Shown here: positions 44,612 to 52,798 of the stretch, one piece after another
Layout of the letters: every line of letters starts with the position of its first letter
Position numbering within the stretch: the stretch's first letter is position 1
Assembly: GCF_009806985.1 (NCBI RefSeq)
Contig: NZ_WUAX01000008.1
Coordinates: 216,012-280,011, forward strand
Reading direction: 5' to 3'
Source: Halorubrum sp. JWXQ-INN 858
GTDB taxonomy: Archaea; Halobacteriota; Halobacteria; Halobacteriales; Haloferacaceae
Length of the DNA: 64,000 bases
Position numbers and translations under genes: made by a program
Notes under the pieces: generated by a model
Seen by the model: only the letters and a program-made list of their open reading frames with translations
Database searches by the model: none
Told to the model about the DNA's origin: nothing

Positions 44612-45444
44612 TGCCGTCCACGTCGACGTTTTACGCCGGCGTGCTTCCGCAGCCCGGCGAGACGGTTACACAGACCTCCTCGGAGTTTCTGAACGCGGTC
44701 CCCGACCGTATCTGGCTCGCGCTGTTCGTCCTCGTGGTCGGGATCGTGTTGGCGTACGTCGTCGGCGTGGTCAACCGACGGCTGTTGACCCGCGCCGGGG
44801 TGCCGGAGACGATCGAGGGGACCGCCTTCGAGCGGACGGCCCGCGAGTTCGACACGTCGACGGTCGCGATCGTCGCGAAGCTGTCGAGCTACTTCATCGT
44901 CGCCGTGGCGGTCATCGTCGCGCTCACGGTCGCCGACGTCGAGTACGTGCAGCTGTTCTGGGCGGACATCGCGACGTTCGTCCCCAAGGTGTTCGTCGCG
45001 CTGATCGTCCTCATCGTCGGCGTCGTCGTCGGCGACAAGGCCGAACTGCTCGTCGCCGAGCGCCTCCGGAGCGTGAAGCTGCCCGAGACCGGCGTCCTCC
45101 CGACCGTCGTCAAGTACAGCGTCGTCTACGTCGCCGCCCTCGTCGCGCTCGGACAGGTCGGCGTCGACACCCTCGCGCTGATCGTCCTGTTAGGCGCGTA
45201 CGCGGTCGCGATCGTCGTGTTGACCGCGCTCGCGACGAAGGACCTGCTCGCGGCGGCCGCCGCGGGCGTCTTCTTACTGCTCCGGCAGCCCTACGGGATC
45301 GGCGACGAGGTGAAGGTGGCCGACCAGCGGGGGATCGTCCAGGAGGTCGACCTGTTCACGACCCACATCGAGACCGACGGCGAGGAGCACGTGCTCCCGA
45401 ACCACACCGTGTTCCGTGACGGGATCGTGTTGATCCGAGAGTAG
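44611..45444 (+). CDS. MscS-like mechanosensitive channel family protein
   Basis: 277 residues: about five membrane helices, then the pore-side and beta-domain signature (AGVFLLLRQPYGIGDEVKVADQRGIVQEVDLFTTHIE, LPNHTVFRDGIVL). The conserved GDxV and PN motifs of the MscS beta domain are present, but the large C-terminal alpha/beta vestibule domain is short. Channels of this family release solutes on hypo-osmotic shock. Co-translation with the diadenylate cyclase suggests that c-di-AMP and channel expression are matched. Confidence 0.85.
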   Translation: MPSTSTFYAGVLPQPGETVTQTSSEFLNAVPDRIWLALFVLVVGIVLAYVVGVVNRRLLTRAGVPETIEGTAFERTAREFDTSTVAIVAKLSSYFIVAVAVIVALTVADVEYVQLFWADIATFVPKVFVALIVLIVGVVVGDKAELLVAERLRSVKLPETGVLPTVVKYSVVYVAALVALGQVGVDTLALIVLLGAYAVAIVVLTALATKDLLAAAAAGVFLLLRQPYGIGDEVKVADQRGIVQEVDLFTTHIETDGEEHVLPNHTVFRDGIVLIRE

Positions 45445-45511
45445 CGTCCCGAAACCGCGGCCGGCGACGCGTGCGGCCGCAACGTGACTCCAAGCGCGAC
45501 CGTGACGCCGG

Positions 45512-45587
45512 CGTTCGGCGATGGCGTCCACGCTCGACGATGGCGTCCACGTTCGGCGATGGCGTCCACGTTCGGCGACGACCGTCG
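45512..45587. repeat. Three 19-bp tandem repeats plus a partial copy
   Basis: Unit cgttcggcgatggcgtcca starts at 45512, 45531 and 45550, with a diverged partial fourth copy from 45569. It lies between the MscS-like gene and the transporter promoter. No coding role is evident. Confidence 0.65.
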
Positions 45588-45621
45588 CACCGATGCATTA
45601 TTGTATAATGTGCCCACATCT

Positions 45622-46632
45622 ATGAACATGATACGGCGGTTCCTCACCGGCATCAAATCGAACCTCATCTACGTCGTCGTCGGGTCGTTGCTCGTCGGGC
45701 TCGCCGTCGGGCAGTTCGTCGACGAGGGGACGCGTGGGCTCCTCCGGGCCGCGGTCGTGCCGGTCCTCTTCGTGATGATCTACCCGATGATGATCAACAT
45801 CGACCTCCGGGAAGTCGTCAACGTCCGCGCACACGCCGCCCCCGTGCTGTTGAGTCTGCTCGTGAACTTCGGGCTGACGCCGCTTCTGGCGGTCGGGCTC
45901 GCCCGGGTCTTTTTCGCCGGCAACGTCGAGTACGCGATCGGGCTGTACTTCATCGCGCTCGTGCCGACGTCGGGGATGACCGCGGCGTGGACGGGCCTCG
46001 CAAAGGGCGATCTCGAATCGGCGCTGGTGGCGATGGCCGTCAATCTCCTCGTCGCCGTGGCGGTTCTCCCCGCGTACCTCTCGGTGTTGGTCCCCGCGAG
46101 CGTCGGTTTCGACCCGAGCGCGCTCTATCGACAGCTCGCGGTGGTGATCGTCCTCCCGATGGCCGCCGGCACCCTGACGCGGTGGTGGCTCCTGCGCCGG
46201 TACGGCCCGAGCGAGTTCAAACGCCTGAAGCCCACCTTCGGCGGGCTCAGCTCGTTCGGGGTGATGCTCATCGTGTTCATCGCGATGGCGATGCGCTCGG
46301 AGAGCATCCTCGCCGACCCGCTGACCTCCGCGGTCACGATCGTTCCCCTCGCGCTGTTTTACCTCGTCGTCCTCGTCGCCGGGGCGACGCTGGGGCGGCT
46401 CCTGCTCGACACGGAGCGCGGGGTCGCGTTGGTGTACGCGACGAGCATGCGGAACCTCTCTATCGCGTTGGCGATCGTCGTCGCCTCCGAGACGATCCCC
46501 GAGACCGCGGTCCTCCCGATCGCGCTGGCGTACGTCATCCAGCCGCCGCTCGGTGCGGTCTACATGCACTACCGGCGAGACGTCGTCGGCGAGGGGCTCA
46601 CGGTCCGAGAGGCGATCGCGACGCTTCGATAG
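45622..46632 (+). CDS. Bile-acid:Na+ symporter (BASS)/ACR3-superfamily transporter
   Basis: 336 residues with about ten membrane helices. VPTSGMTAAWTGLAKGDLESALVAMAVNLL corresponds to the BASS/ACR3 signature in the fourth-fifth helices; PPLGAVYMHYRR ends the protein. The Cys that ACR3 arsenite permeases use in this region is absent, so an organic-anion/sodium symport or unknown substrate is more likely than arsenite export. The ATG at 45622 is used; the ATG at 45628 fits the TATA spacing slightly better. The frame continues upstream to 45484 through the repeats, which is unlikely to be translated. Confidence 0.75.
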   Translation: MNMIRRFLTGIKSNLIYVVVGSLLVGLAVGQFVDEGTRGLLRAAVVPVLFVMIYPMMINIDLREVVNVRAHAAPVLLSLLVNFGLTPLLAVGLARVFFAGNVEYAIGLYFIALVPTSGMTAAWTGLAKGDLESALVAMAVNLLVAVAVLPAYLSVLVPASVGFDPSALYRQLAVVIVLPMAAGTLTRWWLLRRYGPSEFKRLKPTFGGLSSFGVMLIVFIAMAMRSESILADPLTSAVTIVPLALFYLVVLVAGATLGRLLLDTERGVALVYATSMRNLSIALAIVVASETIPETAVLPIALAYVIQPPLGAVYMHYRRDVVGEGLTVREAIATLR

Positions 46633-46703
46633 GCCGTGACCGCGGTCCGCGAGCCGACCCGACCACAACCGTTAGGCCCGATCCGCCCCACCTCCGAGTA
46701 GAC

Positions 46704-49061
46704 GTGGGGGACGCCATCGACTGGCTCCGCGACCGCCCGTACTACGAGGGGCAGATCGCGGCGCACCGACGCCTGGAGGCCCGCGAGCCCGAGTACGCCG
46801 ACGTCGACCTCGAACCGCGACTCGCGAGCGCGCTCGCCGACCGCGGCGTCGACCGGCCGTATCGTCACCAGGCGGAGGCGATCGAGGCGGTTCGCGCCGG
46901 CGACGACGTGGTGATCGCCACGGCGACCGCGAGCGGGAAGTCGCTCGCGTACACCGTCCCCGCCTTCGAGGCCGCGATGGACCGCGGCGGCCGGACGCTG
47001 TACGTCGGCCCGCAGAACGCGCTGATCGCCGACCAGGAGGGGACGCTCTCCGATCTGGCACACGGGCTGGGGTTCGGGAGCCGGGTGTCGGTCGCGTCCT
47101 ACACCGGACGGCTGTCGCGCGCGGAAAAACGGGACGTCCGCGACGCCCGGCCCACCGTGCTCCTGTCGAACCCCGACATGCTGCACTACGCGCTGTTGCC
47201 GCACGCCGGCCGGCTCTGGGACTGGTTCTTCTCCTCGCTGGAGTACGTCGTGATCGACGAGGTCCACGCCTACCGCGGCGTGTTCGGGACGGGCGTCGGG
47301 CTGACGCTCCGCCGGCTCGCGCGGACCTGCGAGCGGTTCGGCTCCGACCCGCAGTTCGTCTGCTGTTCGGCGACCATCGGCAACCCCGTCGACCACGCCG
47401 CGACCGTGACCGGGCGTGACCCCGACGGGATCGCGCTCGTCGACGGGGACACCTCCGGACGCGGCCCGCGGGACTGGGTCCTGTGGAACCCGCCGGAGTA
47501 CGACGACGGCCGGCAGGGACGCGGGACCGGGCGCCGGAAGTCGAACCACACCGAAAGCAAGCGGCTGTTCGTCGACCTCGTCGCCTCCGGTCGCCAGACC
47601 CTGACGTTCACGCGGGCGCGACAGGCCGCCGAGCGGTACGCGACCGACAGCGCGGCCGAGCTCCGGAGCCGGGGCGAACCGGACCTCGCGTCGAGGGTGC
47701 GCGCGTACCAGGCGGCGCTCGGCGACGCGACGCGGCGCGAGATCGAGGACGGACTCCACGCCGGCGACCTCCGGGGCGTCTGGTCGACGAACGCGCTCGA
47801 GCTCGGCGTCGACGTCGGCGGGCTCGACGCCGTGGTCCTCGACGGCTACCCCGGGACGCGAATGGCCGCCCGCCAGCGGGCCGGGCGCGCCGGCCGGGGC
47901 GACGACCCAGCGCTCGTCGTGTTGGTCGGCGGCGAGGACGGGCTCGACCAGTACCTGCTGTCACACCCCGAGGACTTCTTCGACGCCCCGCCCGAGGACG
48001 CGGTCTGTGACCCCGAGAACGACCACCTGCTCCCCCGGCACGTCGTCTGCGCGGCCGACGAGCGCTGGCTCTCGCCTGACGACGACCGCTTCTTCGGCGG
48101 GACGTTCCCGGGCGTCGTCGCGGACCTCACCGACGCCGGCGTGTTGAAGCGGCGACGAACGGACGAGGGGACCCGCTGGACGTTCGCCGGATCGTCGAGC
48201 CCGCAACAGGACACGAACCTGCGGACCGTCGGCGACCGCGAAGTCGACCTGATCGACCGGCGCGGGAACGATACGATCGCGTCGCTCGGGTTCGCCGACG
48301 CGCTCCGCGACGCCCACCCCGGGGCGATCTACCACCAGCAGGGACGCACCTACGAGGTCGTCTCGCTCGACCTGGACCGCGACGTCGCCGAGCTCCAGCC
48401 GTCGTGGGCGGACTACTACACCCGGGTGCGCTCCGAGACGGATATCGTCGTCAACGAGGACCTCGCCGAGCGGACGCTCGCGGCCCGCCCGGACGTTCCG
48501 GTCCGGTTCGCGGACGTTACCGTCACGGAGCGGATCACGGGTTTCGACAGGAAGGACGCCGCAAGCGGCGAGTCGCTCGGCCAGTCGATCCTCGATCTCC
48601 CGGAGACGACGCTTCGGACACGGGCGCTCTACTTCCCGGTCCCCGGAGACGTCGAGGCGGAGATGCGCGAGACGGGCGGCGAGTACGGCTTCAACGGCGG
48701 GATCCACGCGGCCGAACACGGGATCATCTCGCTGTTCCCGTTCCATCTGCTGTGTGACCGCGCCGACGTCGGCGGGCTCTCGACGCCGCACCACCCGCAC
48801 ACCGACGGGCCGGCCGTGTTCGTCTACGACGGCTACCCCGGCGGCGTCGGGCTCACGCGACGAGGACACGAGCGGATCGAGGAGCTGTTCGCGCGGACCG
48901 CGCGGTTGATCGACGGCTGCGGCTGTACGGACGGCTGTCCGGCCTGCGTCCAGTCGCCCCACTGCGGCAACGCCAACGAGCCGCTGGCGACGGCGACGGC
49001 GGTTCACCTGTTGGAGGCGCTCACGCCCGGCGACGTCCGAGACGCCTTCTCGGAACCCTGA
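46704..49061 (+). CDS. DEAD/DEAH-box helicase with DUF1998 zinc-binding domain (Hrq1/MrfA-like)
   Basis: 785 residues. Superfamily 2 motor: Q-type RPYRHQAEAIEAV, Walker A ATATASGKS, DEVH box VIDEVHAYRG, motif III CCSATIGNP, and motif VI RMAARQRAGRAGRG. The C-terminal DUF1998 region contains four cysteines in GCGCTDGCPACVQSPHCG, likely binding zinc. Relatives unwind DNA in repair of cross-links (Hrq1, MrfA). The GTG at 46704 is chosen; the frame runs far upstream through the transporter gene as an overlap artefact. Confidence 0.88.
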   Translation: MGDAIDWLRDRPYYEGQIAAHRRLEAREPEYADVDLEPRLASALADRGVDRPYRHQAEAIEAVRAGDDVVIATATASGKSLAYTVPAFEAAMDRGGRTLYVGPQNALIADQEGTLSDLAHGLGFGSRVSVASYTGRLSRAEKRDVRDARPTVLLSNPDMLHYALLPHAGRLWDWFFSSLEYVVIDEVHAYRGVFGTGVGLTLRRLARTCERFGSDPQFVCCSATIGNPVDHAATVTGRDPDGIALVDGDTSGRGPRDWVLWNPPEYDDGRQGRGTGRRKSNHTESKRLFVDLVASGRQTLTFTRARQAAERYATDSAAELRSRGEPDLASRVRAYQAALGDATRREIEDGLHAGDLRGVWSTNALELGVDVGGLDAVVLDGYPGTRMAARQRAGRAGRGDDPALVVLVGGEDGLDQYLLSHPEDFFDAPPEDAVCDPENDHLLPRHVVCAADERWLSPDDDRFFGGTFPGVVADLTDAGVLKRRRTDEGTRWTFAGSSSPQQDTNLRTVGDREVDLIDRRGNDTIASLGFADALRDAHPGAIYHQQGRTYEVVSLDLDRDVAELQPSWADYYTRVRSETDIVVNEDLAERTLAARPDVPVRFADVTVTERITGFDRKDAASGESLGQSILDLPETTLRTRALYFPVPGDVEAEMRETGGEYGFNGGIHAAEHGIISLFPFHLLCDRADVGGLSTPHHPHTDGPAVFVYDGYPGGVGLTRRGHERIEELFARTARLIDGCGCTDGCPACVQSPHCGNANEPLATATAVHLLEALTPGDVRDAFSEP

Positions 49062-49154
49062 GCCGTCGCGTGGTCCGTTCGAGGTTCGCCGCCCGGTTTC
49101 GGACACCCGTCTCCCCGGCGGAACGCCCTTGTCGCCCGCCTCCCAACGAGCGGT

Positions 49155-50186
49155 ATGTCCGTATCCGTTCCCGAAACCTCCCGTGTGTACACCCTCGCAC
49201 AACGACCGACCGGGACGCCGACGAGCGACGACTTCGAGCTGGAAACGCGCCAGACGCCCGATCCGGACGCCGGATCGGTCCTGGTCCGGACCCTGTACCT
49301 CTCGGTCGACCCGTACATGCGCGGGCGCATGCGCGCCGGCGAGTCGTACGCCGAGCCGTGGGACGTCGGCGCTCCCCTGGAGGGCGGTGTCGTCGGCGAG
49401 GTCGTCGCGAGCAACGGCGGCGGCTTCGAGCCCGGCGATGTCGTCACCGGCAACCTTCAGTGGGCGGAGTACGCCACGGCGGCCGGCTCCGACCTCACCC
49501 GGGTCGACCCGGACCGAGCGCCGCTTTCAGCGTCCCTCGGCGTGCTCGGCATGCCGGGCACCACCGCCTACTTCGGCGTGAACGAGGTCGCACGGCCGCG
49601 GGCGGGCGAGACGTTCGTCGTGACGGGCGCCGCCGGCGCCGTCGGGTCGGTCGCCGGCCAGATCGCGGCGCTCAACGGCGCCCGCGTGGTCGGGTTTACG
49701 GGCACCGACGAGAAGGCGGCGTACCTCGAGGACGAACTCGGGTTCGACGCCGCGGTCAACTACGCAACCACCGAAGACTACGCCGCCGCGCTCGACGAGG
49801 CCGCACCGGACGGCGTCGACGCGTACTTCGACAACGTGGGCGGCGAGATCACGGACGCGGTCTTCTCGAGGCTCAACGTCGACGCGCGCGTCGCCGTCTG
49901 TGGACAGATCGCGCTGTACAACGCCACGGAGACGCCGACCGGACCTCGAAAGCTCGGCACGCTCATCGAGAAGCGCGCGACCGTGGAGGGGTTCCTCGTC
50001 AGCGACTTCGCCCCCCGTTTCGAGCGCGCGACCCGCCAGATCGGCGAGTGGATCGCCGCCGGCGACGTCCAATACCGGGAGACTGTCACCGAGGGCCTCG
50101 AAAACGCGCCGGAGGCGTTCATCGGGCTGTTCGAGGGCGACAACATCGGCAAGCAGGTCGTGAAGGTCGCCGATCCCGACTTATAA
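49155..50186 (+). CDS. NADP-dependent oxidoreductase, MDR superfamily (leukotriene B4 dehydrogenase/CurA-like)
   Basis: 343 residues. N-terminal GroES-like domain with LYLSVDPYMRGRMR (the tell-tale DPYMRGRM of the PTGR/CurA group), and no zinc ligands. The Rossmann domain begins TFVVTGAAGAVGSVAGQIA, followed by NADP-specific GFTGTDEKAAYL. YFDNVGGEITDAV is also typical. It reduces alpha,beta-unsaturated carbonyls or quinones with NADPH. It converges on the glycoside-hydrolase gene with 29 bases between stops. Confidence 0.9.
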   Translation: MSVSVPETSRVYTLAQRPTGTPTSDDFELETRQTPDPDAGSVLVRTLYLSVDPYMRGRMRAGESYAEPWDVGAPLEGGVVGEVVASNGGGFEPGDVVTGNLQWAEYATAAGSDLTRVDPDRAPLSASLGVLGMPGTTAYFGVNEVARPRAGETFVVTGAAGAVGSVAGQIAALNGARVVGFTGTDEKAAYLEDELGFDAAVNYATTEDYAAALDEAAPDGVDAYFDNVGGEITDAVFSRLNVDARVAVCGQIALYNATETPTGPRKLGTLIEKRATVEGFLVSDFAPRFERATRQIGEWIAAGDVQYRETVTEGLENAPEAFIGLFEGDNIGKQVVKVADPDL

Positions 50187-50215
50187 ATCGAGGACAATGA
50201 CGGTCGGGAGACGCG

Positions 50216-52798
50216 TCAGTCGCCGCGCCGCCAGACGATCGCGTCGGCGGTTTCGAGCGTCACCGGGTCGGCGGCGGCGACGGCGTCGCCGACGGCGGCG
50301 TCGACCGCGGGCGGCGCGAGCGCGACCGTCCAGCCGTCGGGGCCGGGGAGGTCGTCGTCGACCGTGACGTGGTCGTCGGCCGCGGCGTCGTCATCGACCG
50401 TGGCGTTGGCGGCGTCCACGGCCTCGGCGGCGTCCGCGAGAACTCCCGCGACGTCGACGTCGACGGGCGTCCCCTCGACGTTGCAGGCGACGAGGAGGTC
50501 CTCGTCGCCGTCGGGAGCCCGCCGGAGCGCGTAGTAGAGGACGGTCCCCTCGGTCGGGTGACGGTAGCCGAACGCCTCGCCCGCGGCGGGGTCGACGTCG
50601 TCGCGGAGCCACGGCCGGTCCTGTCGGAACTCCCTGACCGCGCGGTCGAAGGCGGTCCGCGCGTCGTCCTGCGCGTCGAGCCAACGGTCGAGGACGAAGT
50701 AGTCGCTCACGTCGGCGCTCCACGCGAACGAGAAGCGCTGGAGGTCGTCGGCGTCGAGGTCGTCGCCCATCGGCGTCCCCTGCACGGAGAGCAGCTCGGC
50801 CATCAGGTCGACGTCGTAGCCGGTCGCGTCGACGAGCGAGGCGAGCGTCCGGGCGAACCCCTTCAGCTCCTCGCGCGTCTCGAACCCGAGCGCGGACAGC
50901 CGCGGGAACGCCTCCGCGGTGAACCCGCCCTCGGGGACGTGCCAGTCGATCCACGGCGCTTCCTCGGCAACGACCTTCACGTTCCAGACGGGGTCGGTGT
51001 CGCGGACGAACCCCCACGGCGCGCGGTGGTTCGCGTGGAGGAAGTCCATCGGGACGCCCGGCATCGCGACGTGGAACCACACCAGCGCCGCCGCGCTGTC
51101 GTACGCCTCCCGGATCGTCTCCGGCGGCGACTCGGCCAGATAGGGGTTTATCAGGGCCCCGCTCCAGTCGTCGCTGACCTCGACCTGTGACCCGCGCCGG
51201 ACCGTGTCGTGGTTGGCGACGCCGGTGATCCACTGGCTCCCGAACTCGCCGACCTCCTGCATCCGCCACCACTTCGTCGCCCAGAACGTGAGCAGCGCCG
51301 GCTTGTTGTGCGCGAACGTGACCGGCGACCACTGGAACGCGTGGGGGTGTTGGTCGATCAGCGTCCGGTACGTCGACGCCAGCTCCCAGTCCTCGCGCGG
51401 CCACGGCCGGCCGTCCTCGTAGATCATCCACGGCCGGTACTCAGTCCCCGCGACCGTCTGGGTGACGGCGTCCATCTCCGCGAGGAAGGCGTCGTCGTGG
51501 AGGTTCTCGCCCGTTTCCGAGTCGTGATACGTGAAGTCCTGTGCGCCGTCGACGCGGATCCCGTCCGCGCCGAACGCCATCTTCCGGCGCTGCAGCTCCA
51601 GCAGGACCGCGCGCACGACGGGCTGCCGGTAGTCCAGGTGAAGCCCGTACATCCCCGGCCCCTCGAAGAACGGCGACGGGAGGAGCCCGTCGGCCGCGTC
51701 GTCGGCGTGCCCGAGCGCCACGTCGAAGACGACGCGGACGGGGTCGGGCATGCCGTGACACGCGGCGATGAACTCGACGAGCTCGTCCGGACGACCCGTC
51801 TCCAGGATCGCCGGGTTCGCCGCCGAGAAGGCGCTCACGACGACGTCGTATCCCCAGTTCGTCTGGTCGGGCCGCGTCACGCCGACGGCGACGGTTTCGG
51901 AGCCGCGCTCGCGGTCGAACGCGTCGGCGGCCGCCGGCTCCGTCCCCTCGACCCCGCCCGGCCGCCAGTACCACTGTCGGCCGTACGCCTGCGTGAGCGG
52001 CTCGACCGGCATGAGCTGTACCGCGTCGTAGCCGGCGTAGTTGCGCTCGTGGGGGGCGAGCGGCTGGTCGGTCCGGAGCTTCTCGCCGATCGTCCGGAAC
52101 CGCTCGGCCAGCGCCGCGAGCGATCCCTCCTCGGTCGACGTTCCCGGGTGGATCTCCAGCATGCTCGTCGCGGGGTCGACCCGCGGGAGCCCGTCGTCGG
52201 GCGTCGTCGGCAGCGCCTCGTCGGCCCCGCCGAACGAGCGGAAGTGGTCGCGGTCCTCGCGGGTCGCGTCGAGTCGCGGCCAGTCGTACGCCTCCGCGGG
52301 CGCGAACGCGCCGAAGGGGACGGAGTACGCGAGCGGGTCGCGAACCGTCTCCCAGCCGTCCGCCCCGCGGTACGTCAGCTGGTAGAGCGTCCCGAGCCGA
52401 TCGGCGGTTCCGACGTCGACGTTTTCGGCGGCGACCCAGTGGAACTCGCCGTCGCGCTCGACCGGGAGCCGGTCGACGCGGAACCGGACCTCGCGGAGGT
52501 CCTCCCGGCCGGGGTCGACGCCGTCGACGGGGGTGAAGAGCTCCAGTGCGACGTCGTCGACCGGGACGCCGTCGGCGACCACGTCCGGCGTCCAGAAGCC
52601 GAACGCGACCCCCTCGGGCGGGTCGGTCGCGGGGTCGGCGCCGTCCGGCCGGATCGGGTGCGCGCCGAGGCGGTCGGCGATCGACGTGGCGGCCTCGAAC
52701 TCGTCCGCGGCGGCCGCACGGTCGGCCCGGGCACGCTCGACGAGCTCGGCCGTGTGGTCCGCCAGCCGCGTCGGGGGAGGTGTTTCGGACACGGTCAC
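50216..52798 (-). CDS. GH13-type glycoside hydrolase, resembling glucosylglycerol hydrolase
   Basis: An 860-residue (beta/alpha)8-barrel enzyme. Nucleophile Asp in FGADGIRVDGAQDFTYHD, acid/base Glu in WMIYEDGRPWPR, and the third carboxylate in GVANHDTVRRGS. The long N-terminal region (FWTPDVVADGVPVDDVALELFTPVDGV) and the WHVPEGGF/LLSVQGTPMGD segments resemble glucosylglycerol hydrolases (GghA) as I recall them, but the exact substrate is not provable. GTG start overlaps the amylase-like gene's stop (GTGA). A compatible-solute or alpha-glucoside hydrolase is likely. The tail is Asp/Ala-rich. Confidence 0.65.
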   Translation of the reverse strand: MTVSETPPPTRLADHTAELVERARADRAAAADEFEAATSIADRLGAHPIRPDGADPATDPPEGVAFGFWTPDVVADGVPVDDVALELFTPVDGVDPGREDLREVRFRVDRLPVERDGEFHWVAAENVDVGTADRLGTLYQLTYRGADGWETVRDPLAYSVPFGAFAPAEAYDWPRLDATREDRDHFRSFGGADEALPTTPDDGLPRVDPATSMLEIHPGTSTEEGSLAALAERFRTIGEKLRTDQPLAPHERNYAGYDAVQLMPVEPLTQAYGRQWYWRPGGVEGTEPAAADAFDRERGSETVAVGVTRPDQTNWGYDVVVSAFSAANPAILETGRPDELVEFIAACHGMPDPVRVVFDVALGHADDAADGLLPSPFFEGPGMYGLHLDYRQPVVRAVLLELQRRKMAFGADGIRVDGAQDFTYHDSETGENLHDDAFLAEMDAVTQTVAGTEYRPWMIYEDGRPWPREDWELASTYRTLIDQHPHAFQWSPVTFAHNKPALLTFWATKWWRMQEVGEFGSQWITGVANHDTVRRGSQVEVSDDWSGALINPYLAESPPETIREAYDSAAALVWFHVAMPGVPMDFLHANHRAPWGFVRDTDPVWNVKVVAEEAPWIDWHVPEGGFTAEAFPRLSALGFETREELKGFARTLASLVDATGYDVDLMAELLSVQGTPMGDDLDADDLQRFSFAWSADVSDYFVLDRWLDAQDDARTAFDRAVREFRQDRPWLRDDVDPAAGEAFGYRHPTEGTVLYYALRRAPDGDEDLLVACNVEGTPVDVDVAGVLADAAEAVDAANATVDDDAAADDHVTVDDDLPGPDGWTVALAPPAVDAAVGDAVAAADPVTLETADAIVWRRGD

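Noticed and set aside
45987..46703. N-terminal extension of the DUF1998 helicase through the BASS transporter gene
   Set aside because: The extra 239 residues are a shadow of the transporter gene; the helicase family starts near the GTG at 46704.
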